64,000 nucleotides of DNA. It comes from JANQPD01 sp963715655. Lineage in GTDB: Bacteria; Bacteroidota; Bacteroidia; Flavobacteriales; Schleiferiaceae. This document shows, piece after piece, positions 25,271 through 33,432 of the stretch; position 1 is the first letter of the stretch; each line of letters begins with the position of its first letter. The stretch spans positions 1,674,001-1,738,000 of the forward strand of contig OY970262.1 in NCBI GenBank assembly GCA_963715655.1, written 5' to 3'. The position numbers and the translations under genes were made by a program. The notes below the pieces were generated by a model that searched no databases, had not been told where the DNA came from, and was given only the letters and a program-made list of their open reading frames with translations.

Positions 25271-26131
25271 ATGAAAAAGTTGAAATTGATGGCCTTAGGC
25301 CTTTTGAGCGTTGGAATGTTTACCATAACTTCTTGTGCTGATGATGATGAAGGTACTGATACGTTTGCTGAACCAAATTTAACTATTACCGCATCTTCAG
25401 GTAGTAACATTGCTGATGCTAACGGTGATATTGAAATTAATGTAGGCGAGCCTCTTAAATTTATGATAAACGGTGCAAGCGTTGCTGGAGCAGATTTAAA
25501 ATCAGCTGGTTTAACTATTTCTGGAAAAAACGTTGTAAATCCTATTCCTGTAACTCAAAAGGGATATAACTTTTCTTCTGGTGATGCAAGTTTAAAAAAT
25601 GCTGATGAGCAAACTTATCAGGATGAAATTGAATTTGTTGGTGGCTTACTAGTGGAAGAAGGTGTTACAAGTTTTACTTTTAAGGTTACTGATGATAACA
25701 ATAAAACCAAAACTGTAAGCATTAGAGTAACTACAAGTGGTGCTACTACTCCATTAGGTTCTCCACAAACTTTTCAGTGGGAGCGTAAAGGTGGTGCTGC
25801 AGGAACAGGTTTAGCGCAGTTTGGTCTTAAATGGACTAGCAACGCAAACGGTTCTGCAATTGTTAAAACCGATGCTGCTACTAGATTTGTACAATTAAGT
25901 GTAAATGATTACGCTTCAATTACTACAAAAGAAGATTTAGGAGCAACCGTTGAAGCTTCTGCGGTTATAACTGAATATACTGGTGTTTCTACTGCGGCTA
26001 GCGGTACTTATAACGATGTATTAGGTGTTCGTCACAATGGTGAATACTTTATTTTAAACGTGACTAAATCTACAGTTACTAGTTCTACTGCAGGTACTAA
26101 TATTATTATCGAAGGTCTATTTAAAAAATAG
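25271..26131 (+). CDS. Uncharacterised secreted lipoprotein, Ser/Thr/Ala-rich
   Basis: 286 residues. The signal peptide 'MKKLKLMALGLLSVGMFTITSC' (parts) ends in a lipobox 'ITSC' followed by the acidic run ADDDEG. Acidic residues after the cysteine are, in my recollection, a surface-export signal for lipoproteins in Bacteroidota. The mature part is rich in small residues and looks all-beta: 'EINVGEPLKFMINGASVAGADL' (parts) and 'SFTFKVTDDNNKTKTVSIRV' suggest an Ig- or cadherin-like fold, followed by a second beta domain beginning 'QTFQWERKGGAAGTGLAQFGL'. No enzyme motif. The gene favours simple codons, has its own leader and ends in a strong terminator, consistent with high expression. Confidence 0.75.
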   Translation: MKKLKLMALGLLSVGMFTITSCADDDEGTDTFAEPNLTITASSGSNIADANGDIEINVGEPLKFMINGASVAGADLKSAGLTISGKNVVNPIPVTQKGYNFSSGDASLKNADEQTYQDEIEFVGGLLVEEGVTSFTFKVTDDNNKTKTVSIRVTTSGATTPLGSPQTFQWERKGGAAGTGLAQFGLKWTSNANGSAIVKTDAATRFVQLSVNDYASITTKEDLGATVEASAVITEYTGVSTAASGTYNDVLGVRHNGEYFILNVTKSTVTSSTAGTNIIIEGLFKK

Positions 26132-26152
26132 GGTTTTTATAAGCATATAATC

Positions 26153-26185
26153 AAAGCCATTCCTCACAAGGGAATGGCTTTTTTC
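26153..26185 (+). terminator. Rho-independent terminator after the lipoprotein gene
   Basis: An 11-bp perfect stem (AAAGCCATTCC, 7-base loop, GGAATGGCTTT) followed by more T residues, 22 bases past the lipoprotein stop. bshB1 begins only 15 bases further on, so it needs a promoter within or near this terminator, or some read-through. Confidence 0.85.
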
Positions 26186-26199
26186 TTTATATACAATTT

Positions 26200-26928
26200 A
26201 TGAAATTAGATATTCTAGCCTTTGGCGCGCACCCCGATGATGTAGAAATAAGTGCCGGTGCTACATTAGCTAAACAGGTTGCATTAGGCAACAAAGTAGG
26301 TATTGTGGATCTTACGCGTGGCGAAATGGGTACACGCGGAACTCCCGAAATAAGAGATAAAGAAGCACAGGAGGCCGCAAAAGCATTGGGTGTACACGTA
26401 CGTGAAAACCTGGGTTTTAGAGATGGTTTTTTTAGAAATGACGAAGGCCATCATATAGAAGTAATCCGCATGATACGTAAGTACAGACCTGAAACGGTTA
26501 TTACCAACGCTCCGCATGATCGTCATCCGGATCATGGCCGTGGTGCAGAACTTTTAAAGCAAGCGTGTTTTTTGGCAGGTTTACGTAAAATCGCAACCAA
26601 AGATGCCGATGGTAATTCACAAGAAGCGTATCGTCCGCAGTTGGTGTTGCAGTACATACAGTTTCAAACCATTGAACCGGATATTATTATGGATGTAAGT
26701 GGGTATATGGAGGCGAAAATGAACTCCATAAAAGCGCATGCTTCACAGTTTTATGATCCTAACAGTGATGAGCCAAACACAGTAATTAGTAGTAAAAATT
26801 TTTTAGAAAGTATTCAATACCGTGCGCAGGATATGGGCAGGTTAATTGGCGTTGAGCATGGTGAAGGGTTTGTAAGTCCGCAAAACATAGGTATTACAGA
26901 TTTAATGAGCCTTATTTCAGTACGTTAA
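26200..26928 (+). CDS. bshB1: Bacillithiol biosynthesis deacetylase BshB1
   Basis: 242 residues of the LmbE/PIG-L deacetylase fold. The zinc site is 'AHPDD' (His11, Asp13, Asp14) and 'APHDRHPDHGRG' supplies the third ligand. 'RGEMGTRGTPEIRDKEAQEAAK' (parts) is the typical BshB1 stretch. It removes the acetyl group from N-acetylglucosaminyl malate, the second step of bacillithiol synthesis, so this organism probably uses bacillithiol as a low-molecular-weight thiol. The neighbouring glycosyltransferase is not an evident BshA. The 3' end overlaps that convergent gene by 17 bases. Confidence 0.9.
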   Translation: MKLDILAFGAHPDDVEISAGATLAKQVALGNKVGIVDLTRGEMGTRGTPEIRDKEAQEAAKALGVHVRENLGFRDGFFRNDEGHHIEVIRMIRKYRPETVITNAPHDRHPDHGRGAELLKQACFLAGLRKIATKDADGNSQEAYRPQLVLQYIQFQTIEPDIIMDVSGYMEAKMNSIKAHASQFYDPNSDEPNTVISSKNFLESIQYRAQDMGRLIGVEHGEGFVSPQNIGITDLMSLISVR

Positions 26929-28117
26929 GGTACTGTTGATGTAGCAACTTTGCCACCGCTTGGTAGCTGTATTTTGCTCTCGCTTCCGCTGAAATTTGCG
27001 TTGCGTTGAAGGTTGATTTTTTTTGTATAAATTCATGCAAGGCCTCTACAAATGCGTTGTGATTGTTGGATTTAAATAGTATTCCGTTTGTTGCATGTAA
27101 TTCTTCCGAAATACCGCCAACATTACTACTCAGCACCGGTGTTCCACAGCACAGCGCTTCTAAAATCACGCACGGTTGGTTTTCAAAATTGCTATTCAGC
27201 ACAAAGCAATCAGCTTGTTGCATTAAGGCCGCAATAGCTTCAATTGGTTGAGCCCCAAAAATGGTATAATTTGCTTTCTCCAACCCAACGTTTTCTATAT
27301 CTTTTTGAAGTTGCTTTACATCACCATCACCGCCTATACTTAAATGGAACGGTGTGTTTGCATTTTGCAACGCTCTAAAGCCGGCCAATATTCCACTAAT
27401 ATTTTTTGAGCGTTCTTCTAGTGTGGAAACATGTAAAAAATGAGTTTTACCAGAAGTCGCTTTCAAATTTTCTAAAGGCTTGAAAACACTAATATCCACT
27501 ACATTGGAAACTTTAGTGATTTCAATTTTACGTTCAAAATTTTGTATGGCTTGACCTAAATGAAGGGAAACAGGCAGCACTTGTTTGCATTTATGCAATG
27601 CTTTGCGCACCACACGTTTGCGGATGTTGGTCCATTTGTATTGCGAAACCGCGTGATAACCGGAAAAATGCTCACTTATTACCGTGGGTATTTTTAGTCC
27701 GTTGGCAAACAAGGCAGCAGGATAAATTACATTCAAATGCACAACATCAAACGATAACTCTTGTGCTTTTAAATGTTCATAACCGCGTTGTAAGGCTTTA
27801 GTATAGCTTAGTAAAGGAACTTTTTTAGTGAAATAAACGCGCGTTTCGTTGATGTTTTTATAAGCGGTAGATTCAATTTTTGGCTGCTGAGATACGTGCG
27901 CACTTAGCGTATATACTTCGCAATATTCAGAAGCTGCTACAGCATGGCGCTGAATAAAATTACCCAGAAACGCATCCTCCTTGTTAGGATACCAACTACA
28001 GACAAAAAGCACACGGAGTTTCTTAGCTTCCTTACCTTCAATGGGGGAATTAGATTTCTGTGCCGCTGTTTCCCCTTCGCGAACTAGGGTGCTTTGAAGT
28101 TTTTTCTGCTGTTTCAT
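26912..28117 (-). CDS. Glycosyltransferase family 4
   Basis: 401 residues with the GT-B fold. The donor-binding C-terminal half shows 'FLHVSTLEERSKNISGIL', 'ADCFVLNSNFENQPCVILEALCCGTPVLSSNVGGI' (parts), where the E-x7-E motif lies around 'ENQPCVILEA'. The N-terminal half starts after about 30 polar residues at 'LRVLFVCSWYPNKEDAFLGNF'. It likely adds a sugar from a nucleotide donor to a surface glycan. The N-terminal extension and lack of BshA-specific features argue against bacillithiol synthesis, although it is beside bshB1. Its ATG overlaps the DinB-like gene's TGA by four bases. Confidence 0.85.
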   Translation of the reverse strand: MKQQKKLQSTLVREGETAAQKSNSPIEGKEAKKLRVLFVCSWYPNKEDAFLGNFIQRHAVAASEYCEVYTLSAHVSQQPKIESTAYKNINETRVYFTKKVPLLSYTKALQRGYEHLKAQELSFDVVHLNVIYPAALFANGLKIPTVISEHFSGYHAVSQYKWTNIRKRVVRKALHKCKQVLPVSLHLGQAIQNFERKIEITKVSNVVDISVFKPLENLKATSGKTHFLHVSTLEERSKNISGILAGFRALQNANTPFHLSIGGDGDVKQLQKDIENVGLEKANYTIFGAQPIEAIAALMQQADCFVLNSNFENQPCVILEALCCGTPVLSSNVGGISEELHATNGILFKSNNHNAFVEALHEFIQKKSTFNATQISAEARAKYSYQAVAKLLHQQYLNVLK

Positions 28118-28686
28118 CTGCGTTTCGCTACTTTCTCTGCCTGAATTAAGTGGCGTTCGGTATGGTTCAACAGCATTTCAATTACATCTTTAAAAGTAAA
28201 GGTCAAGAAGGGCAAAGTGCTTTTAAAACGTTTGCCGTTTACTTTTTTGGTTTTGGCCGCGTTCAAAGCTGTTTCAAGTTGTTGCATATCATCCATAAAA
28301 TTTTGAAACACCACTTTTTCTACCAATGCAAAACCTTTTTTAGCACGATGGGTGGGGTTAATTCGCGCAAAGGTTTTCATTTTATTGGCTTTTTTATCAG
28401 CTACAGGAGCCATTTTACTAGCAAAAACTTTACCTAGCCAAGCACTTTTAATATCCTCTTGATTAATGGTTTCTGCTTTACGCATATATTCGGTAAGTTG
28501 TTTTAAGTAACTGTGGTTTACCAAATTAATATGCTCAATACATTCTACTGCGCTCCAGGTTTTTTCATTTGGTTTGTAGCGAAGCTCTTCACTTTCTAAA
28601 TAATAGAAGCGCTGCATTGTTTCGTTTTTTATGGCGTTTATGCGCGTTAAACTATTTTCAATAAAAGTAATTTTTGAACTACTCAT
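28114..28686 (-). CDS. DinB/YfiT-like metal-binding protein
   Basis: 190 residues from ATG 28686; a longer start at 28734 lies beyond the probable divergent promoter. The sequence fits the DinB four-helix bundle: 'SAVECIEHINLVNHSYL' supplies the first metal histidine(s) and 'LLNHTERHLIQAEKV' the C-terminal pair. Members include thiol S-transferases that use bacillithiol or mycothiol, and the closeness to bshB1 makes a bacillithiol-dependent transferase an attractive but unproven idea. It is divergent from the M3 peptidase gene and followed by the GT4 gene with a four-base overlap. Confidence 0.75.
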   Translation of the reverse strand: MSSSKITFIENSLTRINAIKNETMQRFYYLESEELRYKPNEKTWSAVECIEHINLVNHSYLKQLTEYMRKAETINQEDIKSAWLGKVFASKMAPVADKKANKMKTFARINPTHRAKKGFALVEKVVFQNFMDDMQQLETALNAAKTKKVNGKRFKSTLPFLTFTFKDVIEMLLNHTERHLIQAEKVAKRR

Positions 28687-28774
28687 TTCTTCTTTCAAAT
28701 TAAAGGAAAACAATATGGCTGGCGCTATGAACAAACTATATTCGCGCGGTTATAAGAACACAAAAGTAAACGAT

Positions 28775-30802
28775 ATGAATCCCTTATTGGCGCCTTATAA
28801 AACGGTTTTTGAAACACATCCTTTTGAGGAAATTAAAACCGAACATTTTAAACCGGCCATTACCGAAGCTATTGCACAAGCAAAAATTGAAATAGACGCA
28901 ATTACCGGAAATACCGATGCGCCCACTTTTGAGAATACCATAGTTTCCCTAGAAAATTCCGGTGATTTAATTAGCAAAGTTTCAGAAGTCTTTTTCAACT
29001 TGAATTCTGCTGAAACCAATGATGCTATACAAGCTGCTGCGCGCGAAATATCGCCTATGTTAAGTGAATATGGCAATGATGTGATGCTTAACGAAGCTTT
29101 GTTTAGTCGAGTAAAATCCGTTTACGAACAAAAGCAAAATCTTGAGCTAAACGAAGAGGAAAGCATGTTGCTAGATAAAACCTACCAATCTTTTGCGCGC
29201 AATGGTGCCAATTTAAATGAATCGGCAAAAACACGCTTACGCGAAATTGATCAAGAACTATCTACCTTAAGTTTAGCGTTTGGCGAGCATGTATTGGCTG
29301 ATACTAACGCCTTTCAATTGGTAATAGATAGTGAGGCAGATTTAGATGGTTTGCCCGATGGCGTAATAGATGCCGCCAAAGAAACAGCCGAGGAGTTGAA
29401 AATGCCGGAAAAGTGGGTGTTTACGTTGCATTACCCTAGCTATATTCCATTTGTAACCTATGCCAAAAACAGGGTGTTGCGCGAAAAGATGGTAAAAGCC
29501 TTTGGTGAGCGTTCTTTTACAAACGGAGAAAATGACAACCGTGAAATAGTACAGAAAATTGCCAAATTACGCTATGAAAGAGCACAGCTTTTGGGTTTTG
29601 AAACCCACGCGCATTATGTGTTGCAACAGCGTATGGCTGAGCATCCCGACAAGGTGCAGAGTTTTTTAAATGATTTGCTAGAACCTGCAAAACCGGCTGG
29701 TGAAATAAACCGAAAAGAAGTGGCTGATTACGCCAAAAAGCTAGACGGACTTGAACATTTGCAGAAATGGGATTTTGCTTATTACAGCGAAAAACTAAAG
29801 CAAAGCAAGTATGAGATTGACGATGAAATGCTAAAACCGTATTTCAAATTAGAGCATGTGATTGATGGTGCGTTTCAAGTAGCGCAAAAACTATATGGTA
29901 TTACTTTTCATCTGCGCACTGATATTCAGAAGTATCATAAGGATGTGATGACCTATGAAGTGAAAAATGCGGATGGAACGCTACTGTCTATTTTTTACGC
30001 AGATTTTTTCCCCCGTAAGGGTAAGCGTAATGGTGCTTGGATGACTAGCTACCGTAGCCAACGCAAAATAAATGGTACGGATATTAGGCCGCATATTTCC
30101 ATTGTATGCAACTTTACTAAGCCTACCACTAAAACACCAAGTTTACTTACGTTTAATGAGGTAACCACGCTTTTTCATGAGTTTGGGCACGCGTTACACG
30201 GTATGCTGGCCAATGGTACTTACGCCAGTTTAAGTGGCACCAGCGTATATTGGGATTTTGTGGAATTACCTTCTCAAATAATGGAAAATTGGTGCTACGA
30301 AAAGGAATGCTTGGATTTATTTGCCAAGCACTATGAAACCAATGCGCCCATTCCCGCAGATTTGGTAGAGCGCTTAAAAAAGAGCAGCACCTTTATGGAA
30401 GGCTATGCTACGGTGCGCCAAATTGGTTTAAGTAGATTAGATATGGCGTGGCACGCGGTAAATCCCACGAAAGTGGAAAACACAGGAAAGTACGAAGCCG
30501 AAGTGTTGCAGGAAACAGAATTACTGCCAAGTATAGAAACGTCTAACACGAGTTGCAGTTTTAGCCATATTTTTCAAGGTGGCTATTCTTCAGGGTATTA
30601 CAGTTATAAATGGGCAGAAGTTTTAGATGCCGATGCGTTTGAATATTTTAAAGAAGAGGGAATTTTTAACGCTAAGGTTGCAGCAAAATTTAGACAACTA
30701 TTATCTACGGGTGGCGCTAAAAACCCAATGGATTTATACAAAGAGTTTAGGGGAAAAGAACCCGATGCTAAAGCTTTGCTTCGAAGAGCTGGTTTGGTAT
30801 AG
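28775..30802 (+). CDS. dcp: M3 family metallopeptidase (peptidyl-dipeptidase Dcp-like)
   Basis: 675 residues from ATG 28775, where the family-typical 'NPLLAPYKTVFETHPFEEIKTEHF' (parts) begins. Longer in-frame starts at 28715 and 28631 would overlap the divergent DinB gene's promoter or coding region. The zinc motif is HEFGH at residues 468-472, with the downstream glutamate around 'DFVELPSQIMENW'. It cleaves dipeptides or short oligopeptides; with no signal peptide it should act in the cytoplasm on peptides from protein turnover. A 10-bp hairpin follows 14 bases after the stop. Confidence 0.9.
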   Translation: MNPLLAPYKTVFETHPFEEIKTEHFKPAITEAIAQAKIEIDAITGNTDAPTFENTIVSLENSGDLISKVSEVFFNLNSAETNDAIQAAAREISPMLSEYGNDVMLNEALFSRVKSVYEQKQNLELNEEESMLLDKTYQSFARNGANLNESAKTRLREIDQELSTLSLAFGEHVLADTNAFQLVIDSEADLDGLPDGVIDAAKETAEELKMPEKWVFTLHYPSYIPFVTYAKNRVLREKMVKAFGERSFTNGENDNREIVQKIAKLRYERAQLLGFETHAHYVLQQRMAEHPDKVQSFLNDLLEPAKPAGEINRKEVADYAKKLDGLEHLQKWDFAYYSEKLKQSKYEIDDEMLKPYFKLEHVIDGAFQVAQKLYGITFHLRTDIQKYHKDVMTYEVKNADGTLLSIFYADFFPRKGKRNGAWMTSYRSQRKINGTDIRPHISIVCNFTKPTTKTPSLLTFNEVTTLFHEFGHALHGMLANGTYASLSGTSVYWDFVELPSQIMENWCYEKECLDLFAKHYETNAPIPADLVERLKKSSTFMEGYATVRQIGLSRLDMAWHAVNPTKVENTGKYEAEVLQETELLPSIETSNTSCSFSHIFQGGYSSGYYSYKWAEVLDADAFEYFKEEGIFNAKVAAKFRQLLSTGGAKNPMDLYKEFRGKEPDAKALLRRAGLV

Positions 30803-30816
30803 AAATTTAAGGCAAA

Positions 30817-30840
30817 CCGTTCCGCTAAAAAGCGGAACGG
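30817..30840 (+). terminator. Stem-loop after the M3 peptidase gene
   Basis: A perfect 10-bp stem (CCGTTCCGCT, AAAA loop, AGCGGAACGG) directly after the stop. There is no T-tract, so it may be a 3'-end stabiliser or a weak terminator. Confidence 0.5.
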
Positions 30841-30967
30841 CCTCACCTTAACACCATCATCTGTAAAACACACAACGCCTTACAGACTTGGCTAAAGTAG
30901 CGTAGCTCTTAACCGCTCACCATACGTAATATGCCCTATCTTGGCGCTAAATTTCTACGTAATCTCT

Positions 30968-31732
30968 ATGGTAAAGCCCAAAAAACATCTTGGTCAGCAT
31001 TTTTTAAAAGATGCCTTTGTGGCTCAGCGTATTGCTGAGAGTTTACACGGTGGCGCTTATCAAAATGTGGTAGAAATTGGCCCCGGTACCGGTGTACTTA
31101 CTAAGTATTTACTTAGGCGCGAGGAGCATTTAAGCGTGGTGGAAATTGATATGGAATCTGTCCAGTATCTTAAGCAACATTTCGATTTTAAAGCTGAGGA
31201 TATTATTTCTGCCGACTTTTTACGCTTACCGTTAGAAGAAGTTTTTCCAAAGCCTTTTGCCCTTATCGGGAACTATCCATACAATATTAGCAGCCAAATT
31301 ATTTTTAAGGCGCTAGAGCATCGCAATCATATTCCGGAAATAGGAGGGATGTTTCAAAAAGAAGTAGCCGAGCGTATAATTGCCGGCCCCGGAAGTAAAA
31401 CCTATGGCATTATAAGCGTGTTGGTAGCTTTGTATTATGAAGGAGAATACCTATTTAGTGTTGAGCCAGAGGTGTTTAATCCGCCACCCAAAGTACGCTC
31501 AGGTGTAATTCGCTTAAAGCGAAGAGATTTAATGCAAGAGCCTTTTGATGAGAAACAATTGAAAGCGTTAGTAAAAGTGGCTTTTAACCAACGCAGAAAA
31601 ACCCTGCGCAACGCCTTAAAAGCAATTACGCTAAACGAAACAGAAGAAGTACAAGCACTTTTAGACCAACGTGCCGAACAATTAAGTCCGCAGGAATTTG
31701 TATTGCTAACCAATAGCATTATATCATTATGA
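30968..31732 (+). CDS. rsmA: 16S rRNA adenine dimethyltransferase RsmA (KsgA)
   Basis: 254 residues from ATG 30968; an in-frame TTG at 30941 adds only nine residues. The SAM site is 'VVEIGPGTGVLTKYLL'; 'NYPYNISSQI' is the N-x-P-Y-type catalytic motif, and 'FNPPPKVRSGVIRL' with 'NQRRKTLRNAL' are the conserved C-terminal blocks. It dimethylates two adjacent adenines near the 3' end of 16S rRNA during late small-subunit maturation. The stop overlaps the mgtE start by four bases (ATGA), so the pair is co-translated. A TATCTTGG box about 20 bases upstream may be the promoter. Confidence 0.95.
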   Translation: MVKPKKHLGQHFLKDAFVAQRIAESLHGGAYQNVVEIGPGTGVLTKYLLRREEHLSVVEIDMESVQYLKQHFDFKAEDIISADFLRLPLEEVFPKPFALIGNYPYNISSQIIFKALEHRNHIPEIGGMFQKEVAERIIAGPGSKTYGIISVLVALYYEGEYLFSVEPEVFNPPPKVRSGVIRLKRRDLMQEPFDEKQLKALVKVAFNQRRKTLRNALKAITLNETEEVQALLDQRAEQLSPQEFVLLTNSIISL

Positions 31733-33081
31733 GTTTTGAAATAAACGAAGAATATTTAGAGGAATTAGAGGCAGATATGCTGGCGGGAAGTTTCGCCAAA
31801 CATCAAAGTCATTTAGAAGAATTACATCCGGCTGATGTAGCAGAGATGCTAGATAGTATGGAAATTGAAGCCGCCAGTTATTTGGTGGAACATCTTGAAG
31901 AAGAGCAAGCTGCAGAGGTTTTGATGGAGTTAGATGAAGACCAGCGCGCTGAAATTTTAGAAAACTATACGGGTAAAGAAATAGCGGAAGAGCTGATTAC
32001 CAATTTAGATTCTGATGATGCTGCAGACCTTATAAATGAACTTAGTGATGAGCGAAGAAAAGAGGTACTATATTCTATTGAAGACCCTGAGCAGGCCAAG
32101 GATATAGCGGATTTATTGGTATATCCGGAAGATACAGCCGGTGCTTTAATGGGTACGGAATTAATTAAAGTAAACCAAAATTGGAGCGTTTTGCAGTGCG
32201 TAAAGGAAATGCGCAAACAAGCGGAAGAAATAGATCAAGTGCACAGTATTTATGTGGTAGATGATAACAACCGTTTGCTAGGTACCTTAAGTTTAAAAAA
32301 ACTACTCACCACCAGCACGCGCACGCCAATAAAGGAAGTATTTAACCGTGCGGTGCAAAGTGTAGAAGCCGCTGAAGACGGTTCTTCCGTGGGTATTACC
32401 ATGCAGAAATATGATTTGGTGGTAATGCCGGTGGTTGATGCTGTTGGCCACTTATTGGGCCGCATTACCATTGATGACGTGCTGGATTTAATTAGAGAAG
32501 AAGCCAAAGAAGATTACAACTTTGCTAGCGGACTTACGGAAGAGGTAGAAAGCGATGATACCATAATGACCGTAACACGCGCACGTTTGCCGTGGCTTTT
32601 AATTGGGCTTATGGGTGGTATGCTGGCGGCTTCGGTAATTAGCCGCTATGAAGATACGTTGAGCGTGTTGCCAAAAATGGCATTTTTTATTCCACTAATT
32701 GCGGCCATGGGCGGTAATGTGGGCGTACAAAGTAGCGCAATAGTGGTGCAGGCCCTTGCGGGGAAAACGTTGCAGGGTTCTTTATGGAATCGTTTGCTTA
32801 AGGAAGTGATGGTAGCCTTGGTTAATGGTGTTATTTGCTCGGTGCTTATCATTGGAGCTGGAATGATTTTCGGTTATGGAACCTACCTGAGTTTAACGGT
32901 GGCTTTGGCTTTATTAATTGTAATTATTGTAGCAGCTTTGGTAGGTACTTCGGTGCCCATAGTGCTTAATAAATACAAGATTGACCCAGCACTTGCAACA
33001 GGCCCGTTTATCACCACCATGAATGATATTTTAGGACTGTTTATCTATTTTACCATTGGGCATTTAATATTGGGGGTTTAG
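31729..33081 (+). CDS. mgtE: Magnesium transporter MgtE
   Basis: 450 residues with the complete order. An acidic N domain of MgtE repeats spans residues 1-125 ('LEELHPADVAEMLDSM', 'LDEDQRAEILENY', 'LDSDDAADLINEL'). A CBS pair lies at about 130-250 ('YPEDTAGALMGTELI', 'IDDVLDLI'). Five membrane helices from about 280 carry the selectivity-type motif 'FIPLIAAMGGNVGVQSS' and 'TTMNDILGLFIYF'. It gates Mg2+ entry in response to cytosolic magnesium. It is coupled to rsmA by a four-base overlap. Confidence 0.95.
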   Translation: MSFEINEEYLEELEADMLAGSFAKHQSHLEELHPADVAEMLDSMEIEAASYLVEHLEEEQAAEVLMELDEDQRAEILENYTGKEIAEELITNLDSDDAADLINELSDERRKEVLYSIEDPEQAKDIADLLVYPEDTAGALMGTELIKVNQNWSVLQCVKEMRKQAEEIDQVHSIYVVDDNNRLLGTLSLKKLLTTSTRTPIKEVFNRAVQSVEAAEDGSSVGITMQKYDLVVMPVVDAVGHLLGRITIDDVLDLIREEAKEDYNFASGLTEEVESDDTIMTVTRARLPWLLIGLMGGMLAASVISRYEDTLSVLPKMAFFIPLIAAMGGNVGVQSSAIVVQALAGKTLQGSLWNRLLKEVMVALVNGVICSVLIIGAGMIFGYGTYLSLTVALALLIVIIVAALVGTSVPIVLNKYKIDPALATGPFITTMNDILGLFIYFTIGHLILGV

Positions 33082-33432
33082 AAAGGGCTAACGCTTGCCT
33101 GCTTAAAGCCTGGTGAAATTTGGAATGACGAATTTAGAATTGCGCATTAAAGCATACTAGGAGGAATGGTGAAGTTGGAAAGTTATATTGAAAATTGGCT
33201 TGAAGAGAGTAAAACTAAAAGCAATAAGGGTCATGCTTTAAGAATGACTGACTGGGAGTGGTAGTGGTGGGAGGGTGAACAATAGCGAAAAACAACTAAC
33301 GCTACGCCAGCTGAGAATCTTTAATTCCCAATGAATTATAGTAAGCGCGACTAATTCTGTTTTGCAAAATACATGTTAAGTTTTACTATTGCTAAGAAAG
33401 TATGGTGGTGTAACTCAACAATGCGGTTACTT
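33082..33432. other. 351-base gene-poor spacer between mgtE and the PLD-helicase
   Basis: No convincing gene. A 32-codon frame (33166-33264) follows an AGGAGG but is only one base from it, has no recognisable content and is not called. A decayed run of heptamers (GAATGAC GAATTTA GAATTGC GCATTAA, about 33124-33151) resembles the 7-bp repeat family seen elsewhere in the window. No terminator hairpin was found for the two genes that converge here. Confidence 0.5.

Noticed and set aside
26912..28117. BshA (bacillithiol glycosyltransferase) for the GT4 gene beside bshB1
   Set aside because: The protein has a 30-residue polar extension and general GT4 motifs only; the gene is convergent with bshB1 and lies in an operon with a DinB-like gene. 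A BshA call cannot be supported.
33166..33264. 32-codon frame behind an AGGAGG
   Set aside because: The Shine-Dalgarno-like run is one base from the ATG, which is too close, and the phylum rarely uses such sites. The product matches nothing I recognise.
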